A stretch of DNA of 64,000 nucleotides from Mycobacterium ostraviense. GTDB lineage: Bacteria; Actinomycetota; Actinomycetes; Mycobacteriales; Mycobacteriaceae. The position numbers were made by a program, and so were the translations under genes. Positions 52,751-62,547 of the stretch are shown piece by piece. The stretch covers positions 1,061,078 through 1,125,077 of the forward strand of contig NZ_NKRE01000001.1 in the NCBI RefSeq assembly GCF_002705925.1, in the 5' to 3' direction. Below the pieces are notes generated by a model. That model had not been told where the DNA came from. It was given only the letters and a program-made list of their open reading frames with translations, and made no database searches. How positions within the stretch are numbered: position 1 is the stretch's first letter; each line of letters begins with the position of its first letter.

Positions 52751-52851
52751 CGTCGCGCCGACAGTCGAAGGGCCGCGGTATCAGCGGTATCAGTATCGGA
52801 CATAGCGGCGGAGGCGTGGCAGACCGCTCGGGCGGTCGTCGACCTGATCAT

Positions 52852-52880
52852 TTGGACCTCGACCACCGGCCTGTCATACT
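52852..52880 (+). promoter_or_regulatory. Putative promoter of the Rv2952-like methyltransferase (leaderless)
   Basis: The -35-like TTGGAC (52852-52857) and -10-like CATACT (52875-52880) are 17 bp apart. Six bases then lead to ATG at 52887, so transcription would begin at the start codon. No Shine-Dalgarno is present, which supports a leaderless transcript. Confidence 0.45.
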
Positions 52881-52886
52881 CTGCGC

Positions 52887-53696
52887 ATGGCACTCAAAGA
52901 CCGCTTGTGGGGCGTGGTTCTTCCGATTGGCTGGAAGCTGAATCAGAAGGCGCAGAAGTATATGTACTCCTCCTCCACCAAGCGCTACGCTGGCGATGAG
53001 CTGGTGTTCCTCAACACGGGGTATGAGGAGGAGCCACCGATGGCGATACCGCTGGAACCCGCTGACGAGCCCGAGCGGTACTCCATCCAGCTTTATCACC
53101 GTGTTGCGGCCCAGGTGAATCTCGCCGGCAAACGGGTGCTGGAGGTTGGCGCCGGCCACGGCGGCGGAGCCTCATACCTCACGCGTACCCTGCACCCGGA
53201 GTCCTACACCGGATTGGACCTGAACCCGGCCGGCATTGCGTTTTGCCAGAAGAAATACGATGTTCCCGGCCTCGATTTCGTGCAGGGCGATGCCCAGAAC
53301 CTGCCATTCGCCGACGAATCGTTCGACGCCGTGATCAATATCGAATCCTCGCTCTACTATCCTGATTTCTCCCGTTTCCTCGGCGAAGTGGCTCGGGTCC
53401 TGCGTCCGGGAGGCCATTTCCTGTACACCGACTTCCGGCTCCCGTTTAACATTGCCGCCTGGGAAACGGCGCTTGCCAACGCACCGATGCGAATCGTTTC
53501 CCAGACCGAGATCAATGATGAGATCCTGCGCGGATACGAGAAGCTGGCGCCGTCGTGGAAGGCGCTACATGATCGCCATACGCCGCGGCTGCTGCGAGGC
53601 GCATATGTAAAGCTTTTCGCACTAGATGGCAAGACCACACATCCCCTGAAAATCTGGGGATTCTCTTACCGCGTCTATTGCCTAGCCAAAGGCTGA
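52887..53696 (+). CDS. SAM-dependent methyltransferase, phthiotriol/phenolphthiotriol methyltransferase family (Rv2952-like)
   Basis: The protein has 269 residues. Class I SAM fold: motif I VLEVGAGHGGGASYL near 92-106, acidic residue in YTGLDLNPAG, motif II LDFVQGDAQNLPF, and VLRPGGHFLYTDFR near 170-184. It shares the YEEEPPM...EPADEPER lead and LYHR region with Rv2952, which O-methylates the third hydroxyl of phthiotriol and phenolphthiotriol dimycocerosates. The N-terminal about 35 residues and the C-terminal third differ clearly, so it may be a paralogue with another lipid or sugar substrate. It lies beside the rhamnosyl O-methyltransferase and converges on mas. There is no SD. Confidence 0.8.
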   Translation: MALKDRLWGVVLPIGWKLNQKAQKYMYSSSTKRYAGDELVFLNTGYEEEPPMAIPLEPADEPERYSIQLYHRVAAQVNLAGKRVLEVGAGHGGGASYLTRTLHPESYTGLDLNPAGIAFCQKKYDVPGLDFVQGDAQNLPFADESFDAVINIESSLYYPDFSRFLGEVARVLRPGGHFLYTDFRLPFNIAAWETALANAPMRIVSQTEINDEILRGYEKLAPSWKALHDRHTPRLLRGAYVKLFALDGKTTHPLKIWGFSYRVYCLAKG

Positions 53697-53777
53697 GGCG
53701 GCGTCGGAGACATTGACGCTAGACCAGCGGCTGATCCAGGCCTCGTCTTCGAAACCGCTGACCCTGCGTCGCAGTGA

Positions 53778-53798
53778 CAGCGCCGACTCTCGGCGTTG
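53778..53798. terminator. Stem-loop between the convergent methyltransferase and mas genes
   Basis: A core of CGCCGA (53781-53786) and TCGGCG (53790-53795) with a 3-base loop extends to nine pairs with one G-U. It is placed between two convergent stops (53696 and 53932), as expected for a bidirectional terminator. There is no T-run. Confidence 0.42.
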
Positions 53799-53931
53799 AC
53801 GTCGCGCGCCTGCGATCAGCGTCATGGAAGCATCCTCCGGTAATGTTGTCCGCCAACAACTTTGGCAGCCCGGTAGGAGGCACCGGGGACGACCATCGAG
53901 TCGCGCCCCCGGGCCAACCAAGCTCCGGACT

Positions 53932-56900
53932 TTATGCCGCCGGCGTCGCCGCTTCTTCCTGGGCCAGCGTGTCCGCCAGGTGCTGGGCCAAGGCGCGCGC
54001 GGTGTTGTGCGTCGCGATGACCTTGGGAGACAGGCGGATCCCGGCCTCGGCTTCAATGTGAGTACGCATTTCGAGCATGCCCAATGAGTCCAGGCCGTAC
54101 TCGAGGAATGGGCGGTCGGCGTCGACCGCGCGACGCAGGATCACACTTGCCTGCTCGACGATCAGACGCCGCAGTCGGGCGGGCCATTCATCTTGCGGCA
54201 CCGACATCAGCTCGGTGCGGAATTTGCTTGGGCCCCTTGAGCCTTGGCCAGCGGATTGGAACATTTCACCCCATGGGCTGCGCCGCACGAGGTCGGGCAG
54301 CCAGGGCGCCCCGATGATGGGGATGTATCCGGTGTATGTGCGGTCATAGCGCAGCAATGTTTCGAAGGCGTAGGCACCTTCGTCCGGGGTGATCATGACT
54401 TCGCCGCCCTCGGCCAGGAACGTGGCGCGGCCGACCTCTGCCCACGCACCCCACGCGATCGCGCAGACCGGCAGTCCTTGAGCACGGCGCCAGTGAGCGA
54501 AGGCGTCGACCCAGCTGTTGGCCGCGGCGTAGGCACCCTGCCCGGGCGACCCCAGCAGGGCCGCGCCCGAGGAGAACAAGCAGAACCAGTCCAGCGGCTG
54601 TCCGCTCATGGCGCGGTGCAGGTTCCACGATCCGAAAACCTTGGGGGACCAGTCTCGGTCGATCAGCTCATCGGTGATGTTGGTCAGCGTGGCGTCCTCG
54701 ACCACCGCCGCCGAATGCAGCACGCCGCGTACCGGAAGCCCGGTGGCGGTTGCCACGCTCACCAGGCGGTCACCGGTCTCAGGTTCGGCGATATTGCCGC
54801 ACTCCACCACGATGTCGGCACCGGCCGCGCGGAGACTCTCGATGGCCTGCCGCGCCTTGGGGTTTGGCTGGGAGCGAGCGGTCAGCACGATCCGGCCGCA
54901 GCCCGCCGCAGCCAGTTTCGAGGCGAAGAAGAGACCGAGGCCCCCTAAGCCACCGGTGATGATGTAGGCGCCGTCGCGGCGGAACACCGGCACCTGCTCC
55001 GGGGACACCACGGCACTGCTGCGCCCGCTGCGAGGCATGTCGAGCAGCAGTTTTCCGGTGTGCTCGGCATTGCTCATTGCCCGGATGGCGTTGGCCGCGT
55101 CGGCCAACGGGTAGTGCGTGCACTCTGGCGCGGTCAGCACACCGTCCGCGGTCAGTTTGAACACCGTGGTGAGCAACTCGCGCACCCGGTCTGGCTGCAG
55201 CACGGACATCAGCGCCAGATCCAGGTAGTAGAACGTCAGCCCGCGACGGAACGGGTACAGCCCCATCCGGGTATTGCCGTATACGTCGGCTTTGCCGATT
55301 TCGACGAACCGCCCACCGAACGCCAGCAGCTCCAGCCCCGCGCGCTGGGCCGCGCCGGTCAGCGAGTTCAGCACGATATCCACCCCGTACCCGTCGGTGT
55401 CGCGCCGGATCTGATCGGCGAACTCGACGCTGCGGGAGTCGTAGACGTGCTCGATGCCCATGTCATGCAGCAGGGCGCGCTTGCGCGCATTGCCGGCGGT
55501 CGCGAAGATCTCCGCTCCGGCAGCACGCGCAATGGAAATGGACGCCTGCCCCACGCCGCCGGTTGCGGAGTGGATCAGCACTTTGTCACCGGCCTTGATC
55601 CCGGCCAGGTCGTGCAGCCCGTACCAGGCGGTGGCGTTTGCGGTGGCGGCTGCGATCGCCTGCTCATCGGCCAGCCCGGGCGGAAGCGTGACGGCGAGGT
55701 TGGCGTTGCACGTGAGGAAGTTGCGCCAGCAGCCGCCTTCGGAAAAGCCGCCGACGCGATCACCGACCTGGTGGTCGACCACCCCTTCCCCGACTGCCGT
55801 CACCACACCCACGAAATCCATGCCCAACTGCGGCTCGCGGTCGTCGATGATGGGGAACTTGCCGAACGCGATAAGAACGTCGGCGAAGTTGATGCTGGAG
55901 TGGGTGACAGCCACCTCGATCTGCCCGGGCCCGGGCGGAACGCGATCGCACGCGGCGAGTTCCAGCGTCTGCAAGTCACCGGGCATGCGGACTTGTAGCC
56001 GCACACCGTCGCGTTCGTGCTCCACAATGGTGGTTTGCCGCTCGTCATAGCTCAGCGGGCTGGGGCACAGGCGCGCCACATACCAGTCACCATCGCGCCA
56101 GGCGGTCTCGTCCTCATCGGAGCCTCCCAGCAGTTGCTGGGCCACCTTTTCGACGTCCGTGTGCTCGTCCACGTCGATCTGGGTGGTCCGCAACAGCGGA
56201 TGCTCACTGCTGATCACCCGCAGCAAGCCACGCAGCCCGGCCTGCTCCAGGTTCGCCTCGTCGTCCGACCGAACTATCTGGGCTTGCCTGGTCACGACGA
56301 ACAGGCGAGGAAGCTCGCCCTCCAATTCGGCGAGTTCCCGGGTGATCCGAACGAGATGACGCACCCGCTCGCGGCCCTCCAGCAGGCTGTCCTCGTCGGG
56401 CTCGCCGCCGCGTGGCCCACAGAGGATCACCACACCATCGACTGAACGCGCCCGCAGTTGACTGCCGAGCTTTTCGACGCTGGCCGTCAGATCGGCCTCC
56501 CTCGGCCAGTGCAGGATGGCGCATTCGGTGCCTTGGGGGCCATGGGATTTCAGCGCGTCCGTCAACGCGGACGCCAACATGTCCGCCCCGTCGGAGGTGT
56601 CGATCAGCAGCCATGATCCCGCCTCGGCCTGGGTGGCCTCGGGCAGGGTCCGCTGCTGCCACGCCAGGGTCAGCAGCCGCTCGGTGAGCACGCGGTTGCG
56701 CTCGGCGCTTTCGGACGTACCGGTTCCCATGTGCAGGCCACGCACGGCCAGCAGGACGGTCCCGTGCTCGTCCAACACGTCGAGGTCAGCCTCGCCCCCC
56801 GTGACCCCGGCCTTGGTCAGCCGGGTGTAGCAGTAGCGGGCATTGCGGGTTGGTCCATAGATACGCAGGCTGCGCACCCCCAACGGCAACAGCAGACCAC

Positions 56901-59900
56901 CGCTGCCGGCGGCATCGACGCCAGCCCCGACAGACTGGAAACAGGCATCCAGCAGCGCGGGATGGACGCGGTAGGCGCCCTGCTGGAAGCGGATCGAGGC
57001 GGGCAACCCGACCTCCGCCAGCACGGTGCCGGCTCCCGCCTCCGCGGTGTGCGCGGTGGCCAGACCACTGAACGCGGAACCCAACTGAACGCCACGCTTG
57101 GCGAACGATTCCCGCATCTCGGCCCCGTTCACACTGGACGGATGCGCCGCCAGCAGGGCGGCCATGTCGTACGCCGGCGGCAGCGAATCGTCCTCGACGG
57201 CATGCAGCGTCGCGGTGGCATGCCGCGTACTCTCACCGTCCTGATTGGACGCCACCGCGAAGTTGACGACACCTGGCGCATCGACCGACGCGATCGCGTC
57301 GACCGGGGTCTGCTCGTCGAGCAAAAGCATTTGCTCAAAGGCGATGTCGCGGACCTCCGACGCCCCGCCGAAAACCTCCCCCGCCGCGGCCAACGCCATC
57401 TCACAGTAAGCGGCGCCGGGCAGGGCGGCGACGTTATGCACCTGGTGGTCGCTTAGCCAGGACAACGTCGCGGTACCGATGTCGGCCTGCCAGACGTGGC
57501 GCTCGGGCTGCTCGGTCAGCCGCACATGCGAGCCCAGCAGCGGATGCACGGTAATAGTGCAGGCGCCTTGTGCCCGCTGTTCTTGCCCTTCGCCTTCGAT
57601 GAACAAGTGCGGGTGGGTCCACGCCGGCAACGGCGTATCCACCAGCCGGCCCGTGGGATACAACACCGAAAAGTCCACGGCGGCACCAGCGCTGTGCAGA
57701 TCAGTCAGCAACCCGCGCAGCCCGAGCGGCAGCGGCTGCTCGCGCCGCATGCCCGCCAGAGCCGCCGCCGACATGTCGAGACTATGGGCGGTCTGGTCGA
57801 CGGCGCGGGTCAGCAACGGGTGAGGTGACAGCTCGGCGAAGACCCGGTAGCCGTCCTCCAGCGCAGCCTGCACCGCGGCGGCGAATTGGACCGTGTTCCG
57901 CAGATTGTCCACCCAGTACCGGCCATCGCACACCGGCCGCTCACGCGGGTCGAACAACGTCGCCGAGTAGTACGGAACCTTGGGTGACATTGGTTTGAGA
58001 TCGGCCAATGCCGCGGCCAACTCGTCAAGGATCGGGTCGACTTGAGGTGAATGCGATGCCACATCGACGGCCACCTCGCGCGCCATCACGTCACGCTGCT
58101 CCCACCGTGCGACGAGATCGCGCACCGTTTCGGTGGCGCCGCCGATCACCGTCGACTGCGGCGAGGCCACCACCGAGACGGCGACATCATCGATTCCGCG
58201 CGCCATCAGCTCCGAATTCACTTGTTTGGCAGGCAGTTCCACCGATGCCATCGCGCCGGCCCCGGAAATGCGGCACATCAACTTCGAGCGGCGGCAGATG
58301 ACGCGCGCCCCATCTTCCAGCGACAGCGCTCCAGCCACCACGGCCGCAGCCGCTTCGCCCAGCGAGTGTCCGACCACCGCGCCCGGGCGGACCCCGTAGC
58401 ACTGCTCCATGGTGGCGGCCAACGCGGTCTGCATCGCAAAGATGGTCGGCTGCACCCTATCGATGCCGGTCACCGTCTCCGGCGCCGTCATGGCCTCGGT
58501 GACCGAAAAACCCGATTCTTCGGCGATGACCGGCTCGAGCGCCGCGATGGTGGCGGCGAAAACCGGTTCGTTCGCCAGCAGGTCGACGCCCATCGCCGCC
58601 CACTGCGACCCCTGCCCGGAAAATACCCACACCGGTCCGCGATCGCCGTGCCCCACCGCGGCGTCATACGGGAGCTCGCCATCGGCCACCTCCCGCAAAC
58701 CCTGGACCAGCTCGGGCAGACCGTTGGCCACCACCGCGGTGCGCACCGGCCGGTGCGCACGCCGCCGCGCCAGCGTGTAAGCCACATCCGACGGCACTAC
58801 GGAGTCCTGGTGTGCTTCCACCCATTCGGCGAGCCGGCGTGCGGTTTGTCGCAGCCCGTCGGTGGAGCTGGATGAGATGGGGAACAGTAGCGGGGCCGCC
58901 GGCGCGGAAGCTTCTGCGGGGACTGGTGCTTGCACTGGTGCTTGTTCCAGGATGGCGTGCACGTTGGTTCCCGACATCCCGAACGAGGACACCGCGACCC
59001 GTTTCGGCGCGTGGCCGTCGCCATTGGGCCATGGCGTAACCGCCTGCGGCACAAAGAGTCCCGTCTCGATCCCGGCAAGTTCATCGGGAAGCCGGTTGAA
59101 GTGCAGCAGCGGCGGCAGCACCCCGTGCTGCATGGACAGAATGGCCTTGATCAGCCCGACCGCCCCCGCCGCGGCCGTGCTGTGGCCCATGTTGCTCTTG
59201 GCCGATCCGAGCGCACAACGGGTGCCGGCGCCGTACACCCGCGCCAGGCCCCGGTACTCGATCGGGTCACCGATTGGGGTGCCGGTGCCGTGCGCCTCCA
59301 CCGCGCCAACCGTTTCGGCCTCCACGCCCGCCGCCGCCAACGCCGCGCGGTACACGGCCACCTGGGCGTCCTCCGACGGCATGGTGAGCGTCTCCGTGCG
59401 ACCGTCCTGATTGGTGGCGGTGCCGCGCACCACGGCGAGAATTCGGTTGCCGTCGCGCAACGCATCCGGCAGTCGCTTGAGCAACACCATCGCGCACCCC
59501 TCGGAACGCACAAACCCGTCCGCATCGGCGTCGAATGAATGGCAACGGCCGGTCGGCGAGAGCATGCCCTGACCGGATGCCGCCACGCTTGCATGCGGCT
59601 CCAGAAGCACCGCGCAGCCGCCCGCCAACGCGAGGTCGCTTTCGCCGTCGTGCAGGCTGCGACAGGCCAAGTGCACCGCCATCAGACCCGACGAACACGC
59701 AGTGTCGAAAGTCAACGCCGGACCATGCAAGCCCAGCGCGTAGGCGATCCGCCCAGATGCCACGCTGTTGTTCAGCCCGGTAACCACGTAGGGGCTCGCC
59801 AAGCCGCTGGCCCCATGGGTGACTACCAGGTAGTCCTCGTGGGTCAGCCCGGTGAACACCGCTGTCGAGGACCCGGCCAACGACGCCGGGTCCAGACCGG

Positions 59901-60225
59901 CATGCTCGATCGCCTCCCACGAGGTTTCCAGCAATAGCCGGTGCTGCGGATCGATCGAGATTGCCTCCCGCTCGCTGATCCCGAAGAACTCGGCATCGAA
60001 CCCGGCGACGTCGTCGAGGAACGCACCCCACCGCGACACCGTCCGCCCAGGCACTCCGGGCTCAGGGTCGTAATAGTCGTCGGCGTCCCACCGGTCCGGT
60101 GGGATCTCGGTGACCAGGTCGTCGCCGCGCAGCAACGACTCCCACAGTTTGTCGGGCGAGTCGATTCCCCCCGGAAGCCGACATCCCATGCCGATGACCG
60201 CAATGGGAGTGACACGTGTTTCCAT
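53932..60225 (-). CDS. mas: Mycocerosic acid synthase Mas
   Basis: The protein has 2097 residues; an iterative fully reducing type I polyketide synthase. Ketosynthase about 5-430 (Cys177 in DTACSSG), acyltransferase about 535-830 with Ser621 in GHSLG and a VASH motif for methylmalonyl-CoA, dehydratase about 890-1160 with His927 in [12 protein letters not shown], enoylreductase about 1410-1725 ([12 protein letters not shown]), ketoreductase from about 1745 (TGGLGGLG), ACP with Ser2047 (YGLDSLGM). It extends fatty acids with methylmalonyl units to mycocerosic acids, which PapA5 transfers. It is divergent from fadD28, sharing a 542-bp regulatory region. It converges with the inserted methyltransferase gene instead of papA5. 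Confidence 0.96.
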   Translation of the reverse strand: METRVTPIAVIGMGCRLPGGIDSPDKLWESLLRGDDLVTEIPPDRWDADDYYDPEPGVPGRTVSRWGAFLDDVAGFDAEFFGISEREAISIDPQHRLLLETSWEAIEHAGLDPASLAGSSTAVFTGLTHEDYLVVTHGASGLASPYVVTGLNNSVASGRIAYALGLHGPALTFDTACSSGLMAVHLACRSLHDGESDLALAGGCAVLLEPHASVAASGQGMLSPTGRCHSFDADADGFVRSEGCAMVLLKRLPDALRDGNRILAVVRGTATNQDGRTETLTMPSEDAQVAVYRAALAAAGVEAETVGAVEAHGTGTPIGDPIEYRGLARVYGAGTRCALGSAKSNMGHSTAAAGAVGLIKAILSMQHGVLPPLLHFNRLPDELAGIETGLFVPQAVTPWPNGDGHAPKRVAVSSFGMSGTNVHAILEQAPVQAPVPAEASAPAAPLLFPISSSSTDGLRQTARRLAEWVEAHQDSVVPSDVAYTLARRRAHRPVRTAVVANGLPELVQGLREVADGELPYDAAVGHGDRGPVWVFSGQGSQWAAMGVDLLANEPVFAATIAALEPVIAEESGFSVTEAMTAPETVTGIDRVQPTIFAMQTALAATMEQCYGVRPGAVVGHSLGEAAAAVVAGALSLEDGARVICRRSKLMCRISGAGAMASVELPAKQVNSELMARGIDDVAVSVVASPQSTVIGGATETVRDLVARWEQRDVMAREVAVDVASHSPQVDPILDELAAALADLKPMSPKVPYYSATLFDPRERPVCDGRYWVDNLRNTVQFAAAVQAALEDGYRVFAELSPHPLLTRAVDQTAHSLDMSAAALAGMRREQPLPLGLRGLLTDLHSAGAAVDFSVLYPTGRLVDTPLPAWTHPHLFIEGEGQEQRAQGACTITVHPLLGSHVRLTEQPERHVWQADIGTATLSWLSDHQVHNVAALPGAAYCEMALAAAGEVFGGASEVRDIAFEQMLLLDEQTPVDAIASVDAPGVVNFAVASNQDGESTRHATATLHAVEDDSLPPAYDMAALLAAHPSSVNGAEMRESFAKRGVQLGSAFSGLATAHTAEAGAGTVLAEVGLPASIRFQQGAYRVHPALLDACFQSVGAGVDAAGSGGLLLPLGVRSLRIYGPTRNARYCYTRLTKAGVTGGEADLDVLDEHGTVLLAVRGLHMGTGTSESAERNRVLTERLLTLAWQQRTLPEATQAEAGSWLLIDTSDGADMLASALTDALKSHGPQGTECAILHWPREADLTASVEKLGSQLRARSVDGVVILCGPRGGEPDEDSLLEGRERVRHLVRITRELAELEGELPRLFVVTRQAQIVRSDDEANLEQAGLRGLLRVISSEHPLLRTTQIDVDEHTDVEKVAQQLLGGSDEDETAWRDGDWYVARLCPSPLSYDERQTTIVEHERDGVRLQVRMPGDLQTLELAACDRVPPGPGQIEVAVTHSSINFADVLIAFGKFPIIDDREPQLGMDFVGVVTAVGEGVVDHQVGDRVGGFSEGGCWRNFLTCNANLAVTLPPGLADEQAIAAATANATAWYGLHDLAGIKAGDKVLIHSATGGVGQASISIARAAGAEIFATAGNARKRALLHDMGIEHVYDSRSVEFADQIRRDTDGYGVDIVLNSLTGAAQRAGLELLAFGGRFVEIGKADVYGNTRMGLYPFRRGLTFYYLDLALMSVLQPDRVRELLTTVFKLTADGVLTAPECTHYPLADAANAIRAMSNAEHTGKLLLDMPRSGRSSAVVSPEQVPVFRRDGAYIITGGLGGLGLFFASKLAAAGCGRIVLTARSQPNPKARQAIESLRAAGADIVVECGNIAEPETGDRLVSVATATGLPVRGVLHSAAVVEDATLTNITDELIDRDWSPKVFGSWNLHRAMSGQPLDWFCLFSSGAALLGSPGQGAYAAANSWVDAFAHWRRAQGLPVCAIAWGAWAEVGRATFLAEGGEVMITPDEGAYAFETLLRYDRTYTGYIPIIGAPWLPDLVRRSPWGEMFQSAGQGSRGPSKFRTELMSVPQDEWPARLRRLIVEQASVILRRAVDADRPFLEYGLDSLGMLEMRTHIEAEAGIRLSPKVIATHNTARALAQHLADTLAQEEAATPAA

Positions 60226-60377
60226 TCGCTCTCTAACCTCGTCTCAGCTCAGCTCAACGGGAGTTCCCCGACGACATCCCCGATTTTTCACACCGGCAGC
60301 GAGCTGGCCGCAGCGCCGCTCTGCCAGTCCCTAGCCCGGATCTCGACACCAAGGCAGGTCTCGGAGAGACAAGCTTA

Positions 60378-60385
60378 GACGGCTG
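60378..60385 (-). promoter_or_regulatory. CAGCCGTC half-site at the mas promoter
   Basis: On the minus strand CAGCCGTC abuts the -10 candidate TAAGCT of mas. The same 8-mer forms both arms of the inverted repeat at the fadD28 promoter. The motif thus occurs three times in 542 bp, each time next to a possible -10. Confidence 0.4.
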
Positions 60386-60695
60386 TACAAGATTCTGAGG
60401 ACCAATGGCGCGAATTCCTTCGGTTTCCGCTGCGGTTAGGTGGCTGAGCAGCGCAAACGGAATCGCTGACCGCCGACCAACGCGTGTGACGAGGGTGGTC
60501 CCGGTCCGGCCGGGTTTCGTCTCGGCAGCAACCTGGCGTCCATAACGTCGCGATGACGCAATGACGTGCCAAACGCAGCGATGCGTTCCCCGGCGGCCCC
60601 AGCGCAGAGCCCGGCGGGTCTCCACGGCACGACCACCGTGTCGGCATCGTCTTGCTGCACCTGTTTCACCCGCGCGGTGCCGCTGACTCGGCTGT

Positions 60696-60711
60696 TGTGA
60701 CCTGGGTCATA
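60696..60711. promoter_or_regulatory. CRP-type site TGTGA-N6-TCATA upstream of fadD28
   Basis: TGTGACCTGGGTCATA differs from TGTGA-N6-TCACA at one position and contains the tight palindrome TGACC-TG-GGTCA. Its centre is about 64 bp before the fadD28 ATG. If transcription starts near the ATG, this is close to the -61.5 class I activator position of CRP. Confidence 0.55.
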
Positions 60712-60730
60712 CCCTGCGGATGCCGTCTCA

Positions 60731-60748
60731 CAGCCGTCAAGACGGCTG
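60731..60748. promoter_or_regulatory. Inverted repeat CAGCCGTC-AA-GACGGCTG at the fadD28 promoter
   Basis: Perfect 8-bp arms with a 2-base centre lie between the CRP-type site and the -10 candidate TAACGT, covering the expected -35 area. A bound dimer would block or recruit RNA polymerase. The half-site recurs at the mas promoter. Confidence 0.55.
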
Positions 60749-60767
60749 GACGGTAACGTGATAGCTC

Positions 60768-62510
60768 ATGAGTGTGCGTTCCCTGCCCGCTGCGCTCCGC
60801 GCGTGCGCCCGGCTACAGCCCAATGACCCAGCGTTTACCTATATCGATTACGAAAAGGACTGGGCCGGTGTCCCGGAAAGCCTGACGTGGTCACAGTTGT
60901 ACCGACGAACGTTGAACGTTGCCCGGGAACTGAGTCATTGCGTTTCGGCCGGTGAGCGCGCAATGATATTGGCCCCCCAGGGACTCGATTACATCATCGC
61001 TTTTCTCGGCGCGTTACAGGCCGGAGTTATCGCGATTCCGCTTGCGGTCCCACAGGGCGGCGCCACCAATGAACGCGTTGATGCGGTACTACAGGACGCG
61101 TCGCCGGGTGCCATTCTCACGACATCTTCGGTTATCGACGATGTCAGCCAGCACGTTACAGCGCAGCCTGGTAAGTCCGCGCCCTCAATCATCGAAGTTG
61201 ATTTGCTGGACCTGGATTCTGCGAGTGGATCCGGTACCGGCGACGATAACCACCCGTCGATTGCGTATCTGCAATATACCTCCGGGTCGACCCGTACCCC
61301 GGCGGGCGTCGTGATGACACATCAGAACCTTCGGACCAATTTCGAACAGCTGATGGCCGGCTATTTTGCCGAAACCGACGGGATCCCCCCGGCAGGTGCG
61401 ACCCTCGTTTCGTGGCTGCCGTTTTATCACGACATGGGTTTGGTTCTGGGAGTTTGTGCACCTATTTTGGGGGGGTATCCGTCGCTGTTGACCAGCCCAG
61501 TCGCGTTCCTGGCACGGCCGACACGGTGGTTGCACATGCTGGCCAGCACTTCTCACACATTCTCCGCAGCGCCAAATTTCGCCTTCGAACTGGCGACAAA
61601 GAAGGTATCCGACGACGAAATGGCCGGCCATGACCTCAGCGAAGTACTCACCATCCTCAGCGGCAGCGAGCGGGTGCACCCAGCGACGATCAAGCGCTTC
61701 GCCGACCGATTTGCGCGCTTCAATCTGCAAGAAAAAGTGATCCGTCCCTCGTACGGCCTGGCAGAGGCAACTGTCTTCGTGGCCACCAGCAGGCCTAACC
61801 ATCCGCCAAAATTTGTCGATTTCGAAACTGGAAAATTGACCGACGGCGAAGCGAAGCCCTGCAACAACGGAGACGGCACCCCGCTAGTCAGCTATGTCTT
61901 GCCGCAATCACCCGTCGTGCGAATCGTCGATCCGGAAACCGGCACCGAATGCCCGGAAGGAACGGTCGGTGAGATTTGGGTGCACGGCGACAACGTGGCT
62001 ACCGGCTATTGGCAAAAACCTGAAGAGAATGCACGCACTTTCGGCGCAAAGATTGTGAATCCCCTGGCGGGAACACCCGAAGGTCCTTGGCTGAGAACCG
62101 GAGACTCGGGTTTTGTCAGGGACGGCGAATTGTTCATCATCGGCCGGATCAAAGACCTGCTGATCGTTTACGGGCGCAACCACTCTCCCGACGACATCGA
62201 GGCGACGATCCAAGAGATCACCCGGGGCCGCTGCGCGGCAATATCGGTTCCCAGCGATCGCAGCACCGAAAAGCTGGTCGCCATCATCGAACTCAAAAAG
62301 CGCGGCGACTCGGATCCGGATGCGATGGAGCGGCTGGGCGCCATTAAGCGTGAAGTCACCACGGCTCTATCGGCTTCACATGGTCTTAGCGTCGCGGACC
62401 TGGTGTTGGTTGCGCCGGGCTCGATCCCGATTACCACCAGCGGCAAGGTCAGACGAGCAGCATGCGTCGAGCAATACCGCCAAGATCAATTCGCTCGCTT
62501 AGACGTTTAA
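60768..62510 (+). CDS. fadD28: Long-chain fatty-acyl-AMP ligase FadD28
   Basis: The protein has 580 residues, exactly the H37Rv length. FAAL-type adenylating enzyme: [11 protein letters not shown] near 168-178, [13 protein letters not shown] near 327-339, [20 protein letters not shown] near 460-479, and the late lysine in TTSGKVRRA. It activates long-chain fatty acids as adenylates for Mas, supplying or unloading mycocerosate chains. It is a close paralogue of FadD26 in this window (same C-terminal [21 protein letters not shown] block). There is no Shine-Dalgarno; TAACGT eight bases before the ATG suggests a leaderless transcript. mmpL7 follows after 37 bp. Confidence 0.96.
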   Translation: MSVRSLPAALRACARLQPNDPAFTYIDYEKDWAGVPESLTWSQLYRRTLNVARELSHCVSAGERAMILAPQGLDYIIAFLGALQAGVIAIPLAVPQGGATNERVDAVLQDASPGAILTTSSVIDDVSQHVTAQPGKSAPSIIEVDLLDLDSASGSGTGDDNHPSIAYLQYTSGSTRTPAGVVMTHQNLRTNFEQLMAGYFAETDGIPPAGATLVSWLPFYHDMGLVLGVCAPILGGYPSLLTSPVAFLARPTRWLHMLASTSHTFSAAPNFAFELATKKVSDDEMAGHDLSEVLTILSGSERVHPATIKRFADRFARFNLQEKVIRPSYGLAEATVFVATSRPNHPPKFVDFETGKLTDGEAKPCNNGDGTPLVSYVLPQSPVVRIVDPETGTECPEGTVGEIWVHGDNVATGYWQKPEENARTFGAKIVNPLAGTPEGPWLRTGDSGFVRDGELFIIGRIKDLLIVYGRNHSPDDIEATIQEITRGRCAAISVPSDRSTEKLVAIIELKKRGDSDPDAMERLGAIKREVTTALSASHGLSVADLVLVAPGSIPITTSGKVRRAACVEQYRQDQFARLDV

Positions 62511-62547
62511 CAAGGCCGGCCGTCATCCCCAGAATTGGTACATCCGT

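Larger units (their letters stand above)
52265..52886. promoter_or_regulatory. Intergenic region with promoter for the Rv2952-like gene
   Basis: This region has 622 bp with no supported gene; overlapping short frames on both strands lack family features. It holds a hairpin (52730-52750), a tandem repeat of GCGGTATCA (52775-52783 and 52784-52792), and a well-placed promoter, TTGGAC at 52852-52857, 17-bp spacer, CATACT at 52875-52880, six bases before the ATG. Confidence 0.5.
60226..60767. promoter_or_regulatory. Shared divergent regulatory region of mas and fadD28
   Basis: 542 bp without a gene. Signals: minus-strand -10 candidate TAAGCT (60377-60372) with CAGCCGTC directly upstream of it; an AACGCA-N4-TGCGTT inverted repeat at 60572-60587; a CRP-type site at 60696-60711; an 18-bp inverted repeat at 60731-60748 with the same CAGCCGTC half-site; and a plus-strand -10 candidate TAACGT at 60754-60759. 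Together these suggest common control of mycocerosic acid synthesis and activation. Confidence 0.55.

Noticed and set aside
52480..52999. Overlapping frames on both strands before the Rv2952-like gene
   Set aside because: They lack starts with ribosome sites, show no family, and overlap a promoter and a real gene.
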